Source: JBNKWA01 sp050299555
GTDB taxonomy: Bacteria; Pseudomonadota; Alphaproteobacteria; Rhodobacterales; Rhodobacteraceae
Assembly (NCBI GenBank): GCA_050299555.1
Contig: JBNKWA010000006.1
Span: forward strand, 1-47,963
Direction: 5' to 3'
DNA length: 47,963 nt
Under the pieces are notes generated by a model. That model was not told where the DNA came from. It did not search any database and saw only the letters and a program-made list of their open reading frames with translations. Made by a program: the position numbers and the translations under genes. Numbering within the stretch: position 1 is the stretch's first letter; the number at the start of each line of letters is the position of its first letter. Positions 17,772 to 25,767 of this stretch are shown here, piece after piece.

Positions 17772-18539
17772 TCAGCGGCAGAACCCGGATGCCTCGTCCG
17801 AGAAGTGGAAATGGTCGCGGTGCAGGCTGTTGTAGTCTGGCGACAGCACGGCGCCGAACCAGCGACAGGCGCCGTCCCGCACCTCGTGCCAGAAGTCCGC
17901 TTCCGGTCCGGCCTTGTCCCATCCCTCGGCGAGGCGGAGTTCGCGGCCATCAGCCAGCCTTACCGCGGTGATGTCGATGGCGTCGCCACTGGCGTGGGCG
18001 CTCATCTCTGTGCCGATGCCCGCCTGGGTACGCTTCGGCCGGCAGGCGTAGCTTTCGAGGTGGCTGACGCCCACGACCTGGCTGCCCAGATGAGCAAGCG
18101 CGGCCGGCTGCACCGTGTGCCGTTCCCACATGGCAAGGCGTAGCGCCGTGGCGCAGCTGGTTGCCACCGGGCGCAAGGTGGCGAACGACAGTTGCGCCAG
18201 TTCGACGGCCCCGTCGATGCCGCAGCCTGGGCCGCGGCGAAAGTCGTCGCGCCGCGCATAGCCGACGCCGCCACGGTCGAGCGCGGCCATGCATGCCGTC
18301 GGGCTGCTGACGGCGCGCGCCAGCTTCAACCCGGCAAAGGGGGTGACGGGGTCCGCAGGGTTGAGCGCCGCCAATGGATTCCACCGTTCGGGAATGCGGT
18401 CGCGTTCGGCATAGAAGACGGACAGCAACAGTGCCGCCGTGCCGCCGATCAGCGCCGCCAAGGGCAGCGCCACGCCCGAGCGGCGCCTGGCTTTCGGTGC
18501 TGGCTTGCGCTGGCGAAGACGTATCAATGGCGGTGGCAC
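17772..18539 (-). CDS. Extensin-like C-terminal domain protein, membrane-anchored
   Basis: About 255 residues with a basic N-terminus, one membrane span (ALPLAALIGGTAALLLSVFY), and an extensin-like C-terminal domain. That domain has cysteines in pairs, HLESYACRPK, MSAHASGDAIDI and the final HRDHFHF. The SxHxxGxAxD...HxH pattern resembles M15-type peptidases, so a cell-wall peptidase role is possible. The start is uncertain: I use the GTG at 18539, since in-frame ATGs lie only beyond a transcription terminator at 18642-18677. There is no convincing ribosome site. Confidence 0.72.
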   Translation of the reverse strand: MPPPLIRLRQRKPAPKARRRSGVALPLAALIGGTAALLLSVFYAERDRIPERWNPLAALNPADPVTPFAGLKLARAVSSPTACMAALDRGGVGYARRDDFRRGPGCGIDGAVELAQLSFATLRPVATSCATALRLAMWERHTVQPAALAHLGSQVVGVSHLESYACRPKRTQAGIGTEMSAHASGDAIDITAVRLADGRELRLAEGWDKAGPEADFWHEVRDGACRWFGAVLSPDYNSLHRDHFHFSDEASGFCR

Positions 18540-18641
18540 GGCGAAGCGACCGGGTTGCGAAGCGGGGGTTGCCGACCAGTCTGTCAGAGACCGTGCGGAT
18601 TCGACAGGTGTGTTTGCACATCGCGCCGAGACTGCCGGGCA

Positions 18642-18677
18642 GAACAAAAAGGGTGGCCCGGATACCCGGACCACCCC
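18642..18677 (-). terminator. Rho-independent terminator
   Basis: On the minus strand an 11-bp stem (GGGTGGTCCGG with CCGGGCCACCC, one G-U pair) closes a 4-nt GTAT loop and is followed by TTTTTGTT. The plus-strand reading has no U tract after the stem, so it acts on minus-strand transcripts. It ends the candidate small RNA below and lies upstream of the extensin-like gene. Confidence 0.85.
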
Positions 18678-18893
18678 TTCTGCACCAGCATGCGAGCTTG
18701 ACGCAAACCCCGGCCACGAGCCGCCAAAGGCGGTACGGTCCTGGCGCACGAAATCCCACCCCCGTGCTCCATAGGGTATCGATGCGTAAGCAATGCATGC
18801 GCCCATTGATTGGCAGCACAGCTACACTAACCGCTTTGGTTTTAGGATGACGCTGGCTGCGTATGTCGCGGCGTTCTCGCCGTTCCAGCTGGT
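18642..18893 (-). ncRNA. Candidate small RNA gene, about 250 nt
   Basis: This stretch has no credible ORF. On the minus strand it starts about 5 nt after a good -10/-35 pair and ends at a clear terminator. The predicted 5' end ACCAGC (18893-18888) pairs with GCTGGT (18689-18684) just before the terminator, so the RNA closes on itself. Inside are small stems such as CGGCG-AGAA-CGCCG, CCGCC-TTT-GGCGG and GCACG...CGTGC. It is richer in A/T than the flanking genes. I cannot assign it to a family; 6S RNA is one thing to test. It could instead be an attenuated 5' leader of the extensin-like gene. Confidence 0.55.
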
Positions 18894-18897
18894 CTTT

Positions 18898-18925
18898 ACT
18901 ATGCCCGATCGGAGTGTCTTGTCAA
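18898..18925 (-). promoter_or_regulatory. Sigma-70-type promoter for the candidate small RNA
   Basis: On the minus strand TTGACA (18925-18920) is a perfect -35 box. A 16-nt spacer separates it from CATAGT (18903-18898), which matches four of six -10 positions. The predicted start falls at about 18891-18893, exactly where the closing stem of the RNA begins. Confidence 0.6.
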
Positions 18926-19017
18926 ACCAACAGAATTCTGAATTTTACCGAGATTCCATGCCGAAACCTGGGAACCTTTTTCGATCTGGCGAAATGGGCG
19001 CTGTCGGAAAGGTGAGC

Positions 19018-19049
19018 ACAAAAGGCCGTTGCGGCCGCTGCCGACGGCC
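19018..19049 (-). terminator. Probable ahcY terminator
   Basis: On the minus strand GGCCGT and ACGGCC form a stem around a GC-rich 14-nt loop (itself containing GCGGCCGC) and are followed by TTTTGT. A larger stem, GGGTGGTG...CACCACCC with an inner GGCGAC/GTCGCC, lies closer to the ahcY stop (19103-19149). The 18540-19162 interval therefore reads as ahcY 3' end, terminator, promoter, small RNA, terminator. Confidence 0.6.
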
Positions 19050-19162
19050 CCGCACGGTTGCGTCATTGTCGTTACTTATCAGTGGCTTGTGGCGTCCGAG
19101 CAGGGTGGTGGCGACAGCGCGACGACCGCGTCGCCTTCAAGCACCACCCCCCGAACGGCGTC

Positions 19163-20557
19163 CTAGTACCGGTAGTGCTCGGGTTTGAAGGGGCCGTCCT
19201 TGGTTACACCAATATAGTCAGCCTGCTCGGCGCTAAGTTCTGTCAATTTGACGCCTATTCTGCCCAGGTGCAGTCGGGCGACCTTTTCGTCGAGATGCTT
19301 GGGCAGGGTGTAGACCCGGTTCTCGTAGGCCTCGCCCCGATCCCAGAGCTCGATCTGGGCCAGCACCTGGTTGGTAAAGCTCGCCGACATCACGAAGCTG
19401 GGGTGTCCGGTCGCGTTGCCGAGATTCAGAAGCCGCCCCTGGCTGAGCAGGATCATTCGCTTCCCGTCGGGGAAGGTGATCATGTCGACCTGATCCTTGA
19501 TGTTCGTCCACTCGAGGTTCTTCAGCGCCGCAACCTGGATCTCGTTGTCGAAGTGGCCGATATTGCCCACGATCGCCATGTCCTTCATGGCCCGCATGTG
19601 GTCGAGGGTGATGACATCGCGGTTGCCGGTCGCGGTGACGAAGATGTCGACATTCGCGACCACCGCGTCGAGCGTCACCACTTCGAACCCGTCCATGGCC
19701 GCCTGCAGGGCGCAGATCGGGTCCACCTCGGTGACCTGGACCCGAGCGCCGGCGCCCCTGAGGGACGCGGCCGAGCCCTTGCCAACATCGCCATAGCCGC
19801 AGACCAGCGCCGTCTTGCCCGCCATCATGACGTCGGTGGCACGGCGTATGCCATCCACCAGGCTCTCCCGGCAGCCATACTTGTTGTCGAACTTCGACTT
19901 GGTGACGCTGTCGTTGACGTTGATCGCCGGAAACGGCAGCTGGCCCTTCTCCATCATCTTGTAGAGCCGGTGCACGCCGGTCGTGGTTTCCTCAGAGACG
20001 CCGCGGATCATGTGGCGCTGGCGAACGAACCAGCCCGGCGTTTCCGCCATGCGGGAGCGGATCTGGGCGAACAGCGCCTCCTCTTCCTCCGAGGCCGGAT
20101 TGGCGATGAGATCGGTCTCGCCCTCCTCGACCCGGGCGCCGGTGAGCACATAGAGCGTTGCGTCGCCACCGTCATCGAGGATCAGGTTGGCGCCGCCCGA
20201 CGGGAAGCGGAAGATCTGGTCGGTGTAGCGCCAGTACTCCTCCAGGCTTTCGCCCTTGACCGCAAAGACCGGAACACCGCTGGCGGCGATGGCGGCCGCG
20301 GCGTGGTCCTGGGTGGAATAGATGTTGCACGATGCCCAGCGTACGTCGGCGCCAAGCGCGACCAGCGTCTCGATCAGCACTGCGGTCTGAACCGTCATGT
20401 GCAGCGAGCCCGCGATCTGCGCGCCCTTGAGCGGTTGCGATGCCCCGTACTCGGCCCGAAGCGCCATCAGACCCGGCATCTCCGTCTCGGCGATGTCCAG
20501 TTCCTTCCGGCCGAAACCCGCCAGGCTCAGGTCTTTGACTACATAATCCTTGGGCAT
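19163..20557 (-). CDS. ahcY: Adenosylhomocysteinase (SAH hydrolase)
   Basis: 464 residues. It hydrolyses S-adenosylhomocysteine to homocysteine and adenosine, removing the inhibitor left by methyltransferases. Seen are the N-terminal DLSLAGFGRKELDIAETEMP, SLHMTVQTAVLIETL, the NAD-binding GYGDVGKG (254-261), the NATGHPSFVMSASF block and the conserved C-terminal KPEHYRY. The start MPKDYVV at 20557 matches the family; longer in-frame extensions run into kpsC. It lies 109 bp after kpsC with a structured leader between them. Confidence 0.97.
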   Translation of the reverse strand: MPKDYVVKDLSLAGFGRKELDIAETEMPGLMALRAEYGASQPLKGAQIAGSLHMTVQTAVLIETLVALGADVRWASCNIYSTQDHAAAAIAASGVPVFAVKGESLEEYWRYTDQIFRFPSGGANLILDDGGDATLYVLTGARVEEGETDLIANPASEEEEALFAQIRSRMAETPGWFVRQRHMIRGVSEETTTGVHRLYKMMEKGQLPFPAINVNDSVTKSKFDNKYGCRESLVDGIRRATDVMMAGKTALVCGYGDVGKGSAASLRGAGARVQVTEVDPICALQAAMDGFEVVTLDAVVANVDIFVTATGNRDVITLDHMRAMKDMAIVGNIGHFDNEIQVAALKNLEWTNIKDQVDMITFPDGKRMILLSQGRLLNLGNATGHPSFVMSASFTNQVLAQIELWDRGEAYENRVYTLPKHLDEKVARLHLGRIGVKLTELSAEQADYIGVTKDGPFKPEHYRY

Positions 20558-20603
20558 CGGCTGCAGGCTCCGGTGATGGTGAGACGCGCCGTGCTCTAGC
20601 ACC

Positions 20604-20661
20604 GATATCTTAAGCAAGGCAACCGGCGGGCGAATGCCTCCGCTGCGACGCTTAAAAGATC
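20604..20661 (-). promoter_or_regulatory. Structured leader before ahcY (candidate regulatory RNA)
   Basis: Read on the minus strand, GATCTTTTAAGC (20661-20650) pairs with GCTTAAGATATC (20615-20604) in 11 of 12 positions, counting G-U. Inside, GCA/TGC and GCG-GGC/GCC-CGC form a second stem with an ATTC loop. A further small stem (GTGCT/AGCAC) follows at about 20592-20603. There is no U tract, so it is not a normal terminator for kpsC. It lies 46 nt before the ahcY start. I do not see the core sequence of the SAH riboswitch, so this is structure without an assigned class. Confidence 0.4.
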
Positions 20662-20666
20662 GTGCG

Positions 20667-22733
20667 TCAGCGCCACCAACGGCTGTATCGGGCCAGTCGG
20701 TCCTGCGCCCGAGACAGCAGGCGCTGCGTGGCCCGGGGGTTTCTCGCCGCCTCGGGTGCGCGGGCGGCAAGGCGTTCGACCACCACCTCCGGTGTTGCCA
20801 CCAGGCCGCTGACCGGGTCGCGGTAGCGAGGATACCCGATCAGCGCTGCGTGGGTGATCTGGTCGAGCGTCGGCCTGGCGGAGCGCCGGGCGGGTGCGCC
20901 GGCGTGATCGTCGCTCAGCCCCCAACCGGCATAGAAGGGCTGGCCCAGGCAGGTCACCGGCTTGCCACGCAACAGCGCCTCGAACCCGAGCGCCGACGTG
21001 ATGGTCCAGACCCCGTCGACGCGGTTGATCAGGCCGGACGGCGAGGCATCGGGCATCACCTGGTCGACAAGCGTCGCGAGGGCTGCCTGCGTGATGGCGC
21101 CGGGGCGAAGCCCGGCAACGACATCGGGGTGCGGCTTGTAGATGATGAAGGCATCAGGCTCGGCCTCGCGTGCCGCCCGCACGAGTTCGAGGTTGCTGCG
21201 GATATCGGTAGCGCCGGCGAGAATGGAGGCATCGTCCTCGACCTGGCCGGCAACCAGAATGACGCGGCGGCCCGGTTGCGCGGCCGGCTGGGAGGCGCCG
21301 CCAAGATTGTACTTGCTGACCTCGCCTTCCGCGATGGCGGCCCGGAGCGCTGCCGCCCGCTGCAGCTCCACGTCCGGCAGGCTGGCGGCTGCGGCGATCA
21401 GCGCCTCGAGCCGCGATGGCCGGCCGGGGTCGTAGTAGATCCCGAGGTCGTCGATCACCACCGATGCGGGGGGCACCAGGCGGGCACCGAGACCTACCGA
21501 GCGGAGAAAACCGTCCTCGATCCGGGCCAGCGGCACTTGCGCGGCGGCGCAGCTGTCGATCAGCGCCGGCGTCTCTTCGCGCGCCCAGACCAGCACCTTG
21601 CGACCGGTCCGCCGGGCCCGCGCCGCGGCGCGGGCGGGGTCGCCCTCGAAGATCGGGCGCGGTCCTTCGGCGAGGAAAGCCCGCAAGTGTGGGCGCTTCC
21701 AGGCGCGGATGCCGGTGCAGACCCAGCCCTGCCGGTCCTCGTCCGCGGCACGGGCGCGCGCGGCCAGCCCGCGAGCGGCATCCTCGAAGCCACAGGGCCG
21801 GTCCCGCGCCGCATCGTACCACAGCGGATAGCGGAGCAGGGCGGCGGCGGCGAGCTCGGGTGCAGTGCGCCGGCGGGTGCGGCGGGAGATGGGCCTGCGA
21901 TCGTCCGACAGCCCCCAGCCGGCATAGAAGGGCTGGCCGAAGACGATCGGGCGATGGCCGGCGAGGATCGCCTCGAAGCCCAATTGCGAGGTGACGCAAT
22001 AGACGGCATGGGCCGCATCCAGCGCGTCCCAGGGATTGATGGCATCATCAGACAGCGCCGTGCGCTCATCGGCGTCGCCGGGGCCGAAATGGCCACCCCG
22101 CTCGCCGGCAGCCGTGCGCGGATGCTGGCGGATCAGGATTGGCCGGCCCGGATGCTCGGCCCGGGCTGCCGCAAGCATGGCGGTGAAATCGGCCGGCGAC
22201 GCGCTGCCATGGGCGATGGCGGCATCGCCCCGGGTCTGGTCCACCACCAGAACGTAGCCAGCGGCCGGTGGCGGCGACCGGGACCATGCGTTGTATTTCG
22301 ACAGTCGCGCAAAGCGGAGGAACGCGATGGCGTTGCCGGCGCGCGCCAGAAGTGCGGGGTCCGAAAGGTCCGCCGCCTCGAGCATGGCTTCCAGTTGAGA
22401 TGGCGTCGCGGCGTCGAAGAAGGGCGCCGCGAAGTCGAGCAGCAATCCCGCTGGCACTTCGTTTTGGCCCGGGCCGATGGATCGCAGGAAAGCGTCCTCG
22501 ATGGTCAGGAGCGGCATGCCGCGGCGACGCGCGGCGGCGATGCCGCGCTCGGCCACTGCGCGCCGGCCCCAGACGGCCACCGCATCGGCCGGCAATGGTG
22601 GCCAACCCGGCACCAGCCGCCAGCCGGCGCGTTGCAGGATCCTGCGCAACCCCTTCTGCCGCACAAAGCCGAGGCTGTAGCAGGCAATCCGCCGGCCATC
22701 GCCGGTGCCGATGCTTTCGATGTCATCAGCCAT
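20667..22733 (-). CDS. kpsC: Capsule polysaccharide Kdo-linker transferase KpsC
   Basis: 688 residues with an internal duplication. Each half ends in the same block (GQPFYAGWGLSDD in both, followed by an Arg-rich segment and a P/T-rich stretch), preceded by a TSQLGFEA or TSALGFEA motif. This is the two-domain layout of KpsC, whose halves are two beta-Kdo transferases building the Kdo linker on lipid for group-2-type capsules at the inner membrane. It is 17 bp after the export lipoprotein gene, on the same strand. The full set of partners (kpsMT, kpsE) is not in the window. Confidence 0.9.
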   Translation of the reverse strand: MADDIESIGTGDGRRIACYSLGFVRQKGLRRILQRAGWRLVPGWPPLPADAVAVWGRRAVAERGIAAARRRGMPLLTIEDAFLRSIGPGQNEVPAGLLLDFAAPFFDAATPSQLEAMLEAADLSDPALLARAGNAIAFLRFARLSKYNAWSRSPPPAAGYVLVVDQTRGDAAIAHGSASPADFTAMLAAARAEHPGRPILIRQHPRTAAGERGGHFGPGDADERTALSDDAINPWDALDAAHAVYCVTSQLGFEAILAGHRPIVFGQPFYAGWGLSDDRRPISRRTRRRTAPELAAAALLRYPLWYDAARDRPCGFEDAARGLAARARAADEDRQGWVCTGIRAWKRPHLRAFLAEGPRPIFEGDPARAAARARRTGRKVLVWAREETPALIDSCAAAQVPLARIEDGFLRSVGLGARLVPPASVVIDDLGIYYDPGRPSRLEALIAAAASLPDVELQRAAALRAAIAEGEVSKYNLGGASQPAAQPGRRVILVAGQVEDDASILAGATDIRSNLELVRAAREAEPDAFIIYKPHPDVVAGLRPGAITQAALATLVDQVMPDASPSGLINRVDGVWTITSALGFEALLRGKPVTCLGQPFYAGWGLSDDHAGAPARRSARPTLDQITHAALIGYPRYRDPVSGLVATPEVVVERLAARAPEAARNPRATQRLLSRAQDRLARYSRWWR

Positions 22734-22750
22734 GGCTGACGGGCGCCGGA

Positions 22751-23914
22751 TCAGTTGCCGCCCGAGACCACGTCGGCGGCGTTAACGATGGTGGTTCCGA
22801 AGTTCAGCGTGCTCGACGTCGCCTCCAGCACACGCGCCCAGCCGACGAACGGCGCCTCGGTGATGAAGATGGTATCGCCATCGCGGATCAGGAATTCGCG
22901 GGCCAGGAATATTCCGTTGGGCTGGGTCAGGTCGATGACGTAGGCAAAGCGTTCGCCCTCGGGCATCTGCGGCTTGCCGAGGACCCGTGCGGCGACCGCG
23001 GCCGTCTCGCGCCGGAAGATGAATATCCCGGTCGGATCGGAGGTATCGCCGGCCAGTCCGCCGACTTCGGCCAGTGCCTCGGCCGCGGTCAGGCGTGCCT
23101 TCGGAAAGGGTACGCGCGACTGGCTGCCGGCAGCGCCAAGCGCCACGAAGGTGCGCCGGTCTTCCTCGACGATGATGCGGTCGGACGGCCGCAAGGCGAT
23201 GTCCATGCTCGGGTCGTCATAGAGCTGCTGCAGGTAGACACGGCCGGTTTGACCGCCGCGGCGCACCGATATCTGCGCCACGTCCGGGTCGATCGTCACG
23301 CCTCCGGCCTTGGCCAGCATCGAGGTCAGGCGGCGGGTCGATGCCTCGATCGGGTACACACCCTGCCCCCCGACCGAGCCGATCAGGCTGACGGCGGCAC
23401 CGTCGCCAGCCTGGCGTCGTACCTCGATCTGCGGATCGGGGGTCTGGGTCTCGAGGCTGCGGGTAATCAGGTCACGAAGCTGATCGGGGCTCTTGCCGCT
23501 CGCGATCAACGTGCCCGCGTACGGCATGAAGATGCGCCCGCGCTCGTCCACTTGCACTTGATCGAGGACGGTCACCTTCTGCCCGACGCTCGCGAGAAGG
23601 CCGTTGTCGACGTTTTCCCAAACGGTGATCGACAGGACGTCTCCGGGGTTGATGACGTCGGTTGAGGCTACGCCGGCATTGGTGAAGCCGGAACCGAACC
23701 CGAGCACCGGCTCGGCATCGGTCACTGCGGCGATTACCGGATCGACCCGCACCACGTAGACCTCGCCGCCGTTCTCACGCGCGCCGGCTTCGATTTCCTT
23801 TGTCGAGGGACCGGGGCGCGGCAGCGCACAGGCGGCGAGCACCAAAGTGGCCGCAAGCGCCACGGCCAAAGCCCCGGCGCCACGCATGGGGTGTCGCTTG
23901 CCCGGATCAGTCAC
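22751..23914 (-). CDS. Polysaccharide export lipoprotein (Wza/KpsD family)
   Basis: 387 residues. A signal peptide ends in a lipobox LAAC with Cys29, so the mature protein is probably an outer-membrane lipoprotein. NPGDVLSITVWENVD begins the polysaccharide export domain, and SLOB-like segments follow (RIFMPYAGTLIASGKSPDQL; SLIGSVGGQGVYPIE; DRIIVEEDRRTFVALGAAG). Such proteins form the outer-membrane channel for capsule or exopolysaccharide. An alternative start MRGAGALA at 23887 would give a more compact signal peptide. It lies between kpsS and kpsC. Confidence 0.88.
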   Translation of the reverse strand: MTDPGKRHPMRGAGALAVALAATLVLAACALPRPGPSTKEIEAGARENGGEVYVVRVDPVIAAVTDAEPVLGFGSGFTNAGVASTDVINPGDVLSITVWENVDNGLLASVGQKVTVLDQVQVDERGRIFMPYAGTLIASGKSPDQLRDLITRSLETQTPDPQIEVRRQAGDGAAVSLIGSVGGQGVYPIEASTRRLTSMLAKAGGVTIDPDVAQISVRRGGQTGRVYLQQLYDDPSMDIALRPSDRIIVEEDRRTFVALGAAGSQSRVPFPKARLTAAEALAEVGGLAGDTSDPTGIFIFRRETAAVAARVLGKPQMPEGERFAYVIDLTQPNGIFLAREFLIRDGDTIFITEAPFVGWARVLEATSSTLNFGTTIVNAADVVSGGN

Positions 23915-24005
23915 GTGCTGCTATTACCTCGTTCAAGGCTTTTATCGTTTTGTCAGCACGCTACACGCGAGACTTCTGAAATCAAAGCAACCTGGCGCCG
24001 CGCAA

Positions 24006-25286
24006 TCATGAAATGGCGCGCAAGTGTTGCCGTGGGGTCTCAGGCCGACCCAGGTAGCTCTCGTAGGGGTCTTCGGGCGCCAGCATCAGGTCGACGATTT
24101 GCCGCAGGATCTCGGCTCGGCCCGAGGCAGTATAGTAACTTCCCGAAACCTGGGAGGTCTCGAGCAGGAACTGGCGATAGTCGCGATAGGCCGCGGCATC
24201 TGGCCGGACCGGATCGTCGAAGAAGGCGGCGAGCGGCTGGTCGATGACGAATTCCGGCTTGGAGTAGACCGCCCGACCCAGCGCCTTGAGCGGCAGGCCG
24301 CGCCACAACGCCTGCTGCCCGGCGGTCGAGTTGATGGTGATCGCCGAGCGCGCGCGATTCAGCAGCGGTGCGAGGGGCCCGCCGCGGATCAGGTGAACGC
24401 GGCCCGACAGGCCATGGCGGGCCGCCGCCTGGCGCAGGATGCGGCGCAGTGGCTCGCGGTCGTCTTCGAGCGGATGCGTCTTGAAGACCAGCGCGTGGTG
24501 GGGCGGTGCACCTTGCGCAAGGCCACCGCAGCACAGGTCGACGAAGCCGGCCAGCGTGAGGTCGCCGCCATGCGCCCGCATCGATGCGTCATGGGCAAGC
24601 TGCAACAGGACCAGATGGTAGGGCGCACCGCTGCGCCACAGCCGGAAAGCCGCAATCCGGCGCTGCGCAATGTGCAGTGGCAGCCGCGCCAGCCGCCAGA
24701 GCTGCAACCGCAGTTCCGTGGCAACGCCGATACCCCGATGCGGGACGTAGTCCGGGTACGCACGCGACCTGGCCAGGACATTGGCATGGTACACGGCACC
24801 GTAGAAGGTGTGACGGATCAACGCGCCCCAGGTCGGTGGCGCATCGGGCAGGTCGCGGTGGCGGCCAGCCAGCGCATCGCGCATCCGGTCCACGCTGATT
24901 TGCATCAGCCGCGAGTGGCCGTTGGTGCCGCCGCGTTCGTAAGTGATCCAGTAGGGGCGCAGATAGCCCTCTTCGAAGCAATGGGTGTTGATCCCCGCAC
25001 TGGTCGCGAAAGCAAGCGCCTGGGCATGCACGGGCCGGGCATCGCCATAGAGCACCAGGTCGGTCACGCCTTCGTCGCGGCAGAGCGCCGCCAACACCGA
25101 AGGGTAGTTCCCGGCCGGGCCGGCAAAGCGCCGATAACTGCCGCGGTCGTGCCAGAAGAACCGATCGCCGCCGTTGAAGCCGAGCCGCAGGCTTCGGCAG
25201 CCGGCGCGACCGAGCGCCGCCGCCAGCCTTGCAAAGAACGGGCCGTGCGGCCCTTGCAGGAACAGATAGACGCGCTGGTCTGGCAT
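24006..25286 (-). CDS. kpsS: Capsule polysaccharide Kdo transferase KpsS
   Basis: 426 residues. The N-terminal VYLFLQGPHGPFFARLAAAL, the FEEGYLRPYWITYERGGTNG segment and the late TINSTAGQQALWRGLPLKALG are KpsS/KpsC-type capsule signatures. KpsS adds the first Kdo to the phosphatidylglycerol acceptor, and KpsC extends it. The start MPDQRVYLF at 25286 is preferred over the ATG at 25307. It is the first gene of the block kpsS - export lipoprotein - kpsC and begins 65 bp after rnpB. Confidence 0.9.
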   Translation of the reverse strand: MPDQRVYLFLQGPHGPFFARLAAALGRAGCRSLRLGFNGGDRFFWHDRGSYRRFAGPAGNYPSVLAALCRDEGVTDLVLYGDARPVHAQALAFATSAGINTHCFEEGYLRPYWITYERGGTNGHSRLMQISVDRMRDALAGRHRDLPDAPPTWGALIRHTFYGAVYHANVLARSRAYPDYVPHRGIGVATELRLQLWRLARLPLHIAQRRIAAFRLWRSGAPYHLVLLQLAHDASMRAHGGDLTLAGFVDLCCGGLAQGAPPHHALVFKTHPLEDDREPLRRILRQAAARHGLSGRVHLIRGGPLAPLLNRARSAITINSTAGQQALWRGLPLKALGRAVYSKPEFVIDQPLAAFFDDPVRPDAAAYRDYRQFLLETSQVSGSYYTASGRAEILRQIVDLMLAPEDPYESYLGRPETPRQHLRAIS

Positions 25287-25351
25287 GCCGGCCCCTTGTC
25301 CTCGCATCGAGGATCGGCCCGCGCCGATCTTGCGTCAAGGCCGGCAGGTGG

Positions 25352-25733
25352 TTGCGGATGGCCTGTAAGCCGGATTCTGTGCGCCCCGTTGCCGGGGGCG
25401 ATGGCCATTCATCTGGGCCCGCCATTGCTGACGGGCTCGAGCAGCCAACCCGGACCTGCTCGGGGCGGAGCGCCCCTGCCTGCCGTTTCCGGCCGGCGCG
25501 CGGTCCCTATTTGGCCTTGCTCCAGGCGGGGCTTGCCATGCCGTCCCCGTTGCCGGGGCCGCGGTGGGCTCTTACCCCACCGTTTCACCGTGACCGGCCC
25601 GTGGGCCGGACGTCTGTTCTCTGTGGCGCTTTCCCTCGGGTTACCCCGGCCGGGCGTTACCCGGCGCCGTCGCTCCGTGGAGTCCGGACTTTCCTCCCTG
25701 CCCGAAGGCAGAGCGGCCATCCGACCATCCGCG
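25352..25733 (-). ncRNA. rnpB: RNase P RNA (bacterial class A)
   Basis: About 382 nt on the minus strand. The hallmark GAGGAAAGTCCGGACTCC lies near the 5' end and ACAGAATCCGGCTTACAGG near the 3' end. The ends pair as helix P1: GCGGATGGTC with GGCCATCCGC. It is the catalytic RNA that cuts 5' leaders from tRNA precursors. Exact ends are estimated from P1 and the upstream promoter. It lies between the amidase gene (7 bp away) and kpsS. Confidence 0.93.
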
Positions 25734-25738
25734 CCGCT

Positions 25739-25767
25739 GATCTAGGCAATCGCATTGCCGTGGTCAA
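25739..25767 (-). promoter_or_regulatory. rnpB promoter inside the 3' end of the amidase gene
   Basis: On the minus strand TTGACC (25767-25762) and TAGATC (25744-25739) are separated by 17 nt. The -10 box contains the TAG stop codon of the amidase. A start about 6-7 nt downstream falls at 25732-25733, where helix P1 of rnpB begins. This agreement is the main support, as the -10 match itself is modest. Confidence 0.6.

Noticed and set aside
18793..19188. 131-codon plus-strand frame in the ahcY-extensin gap
   Set aside because: It overlaps the end of ahcY, has no ribosome site, and lies antisense to the small RNA promoter and the ahcY terminator. The protein looks random.
20604..20661. SAH riboswitch of the known class
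   Set aside because: The position fits ahcY, but I do not find the GAGGAGCGCTGC-type core, so I report only an unassigned structure.
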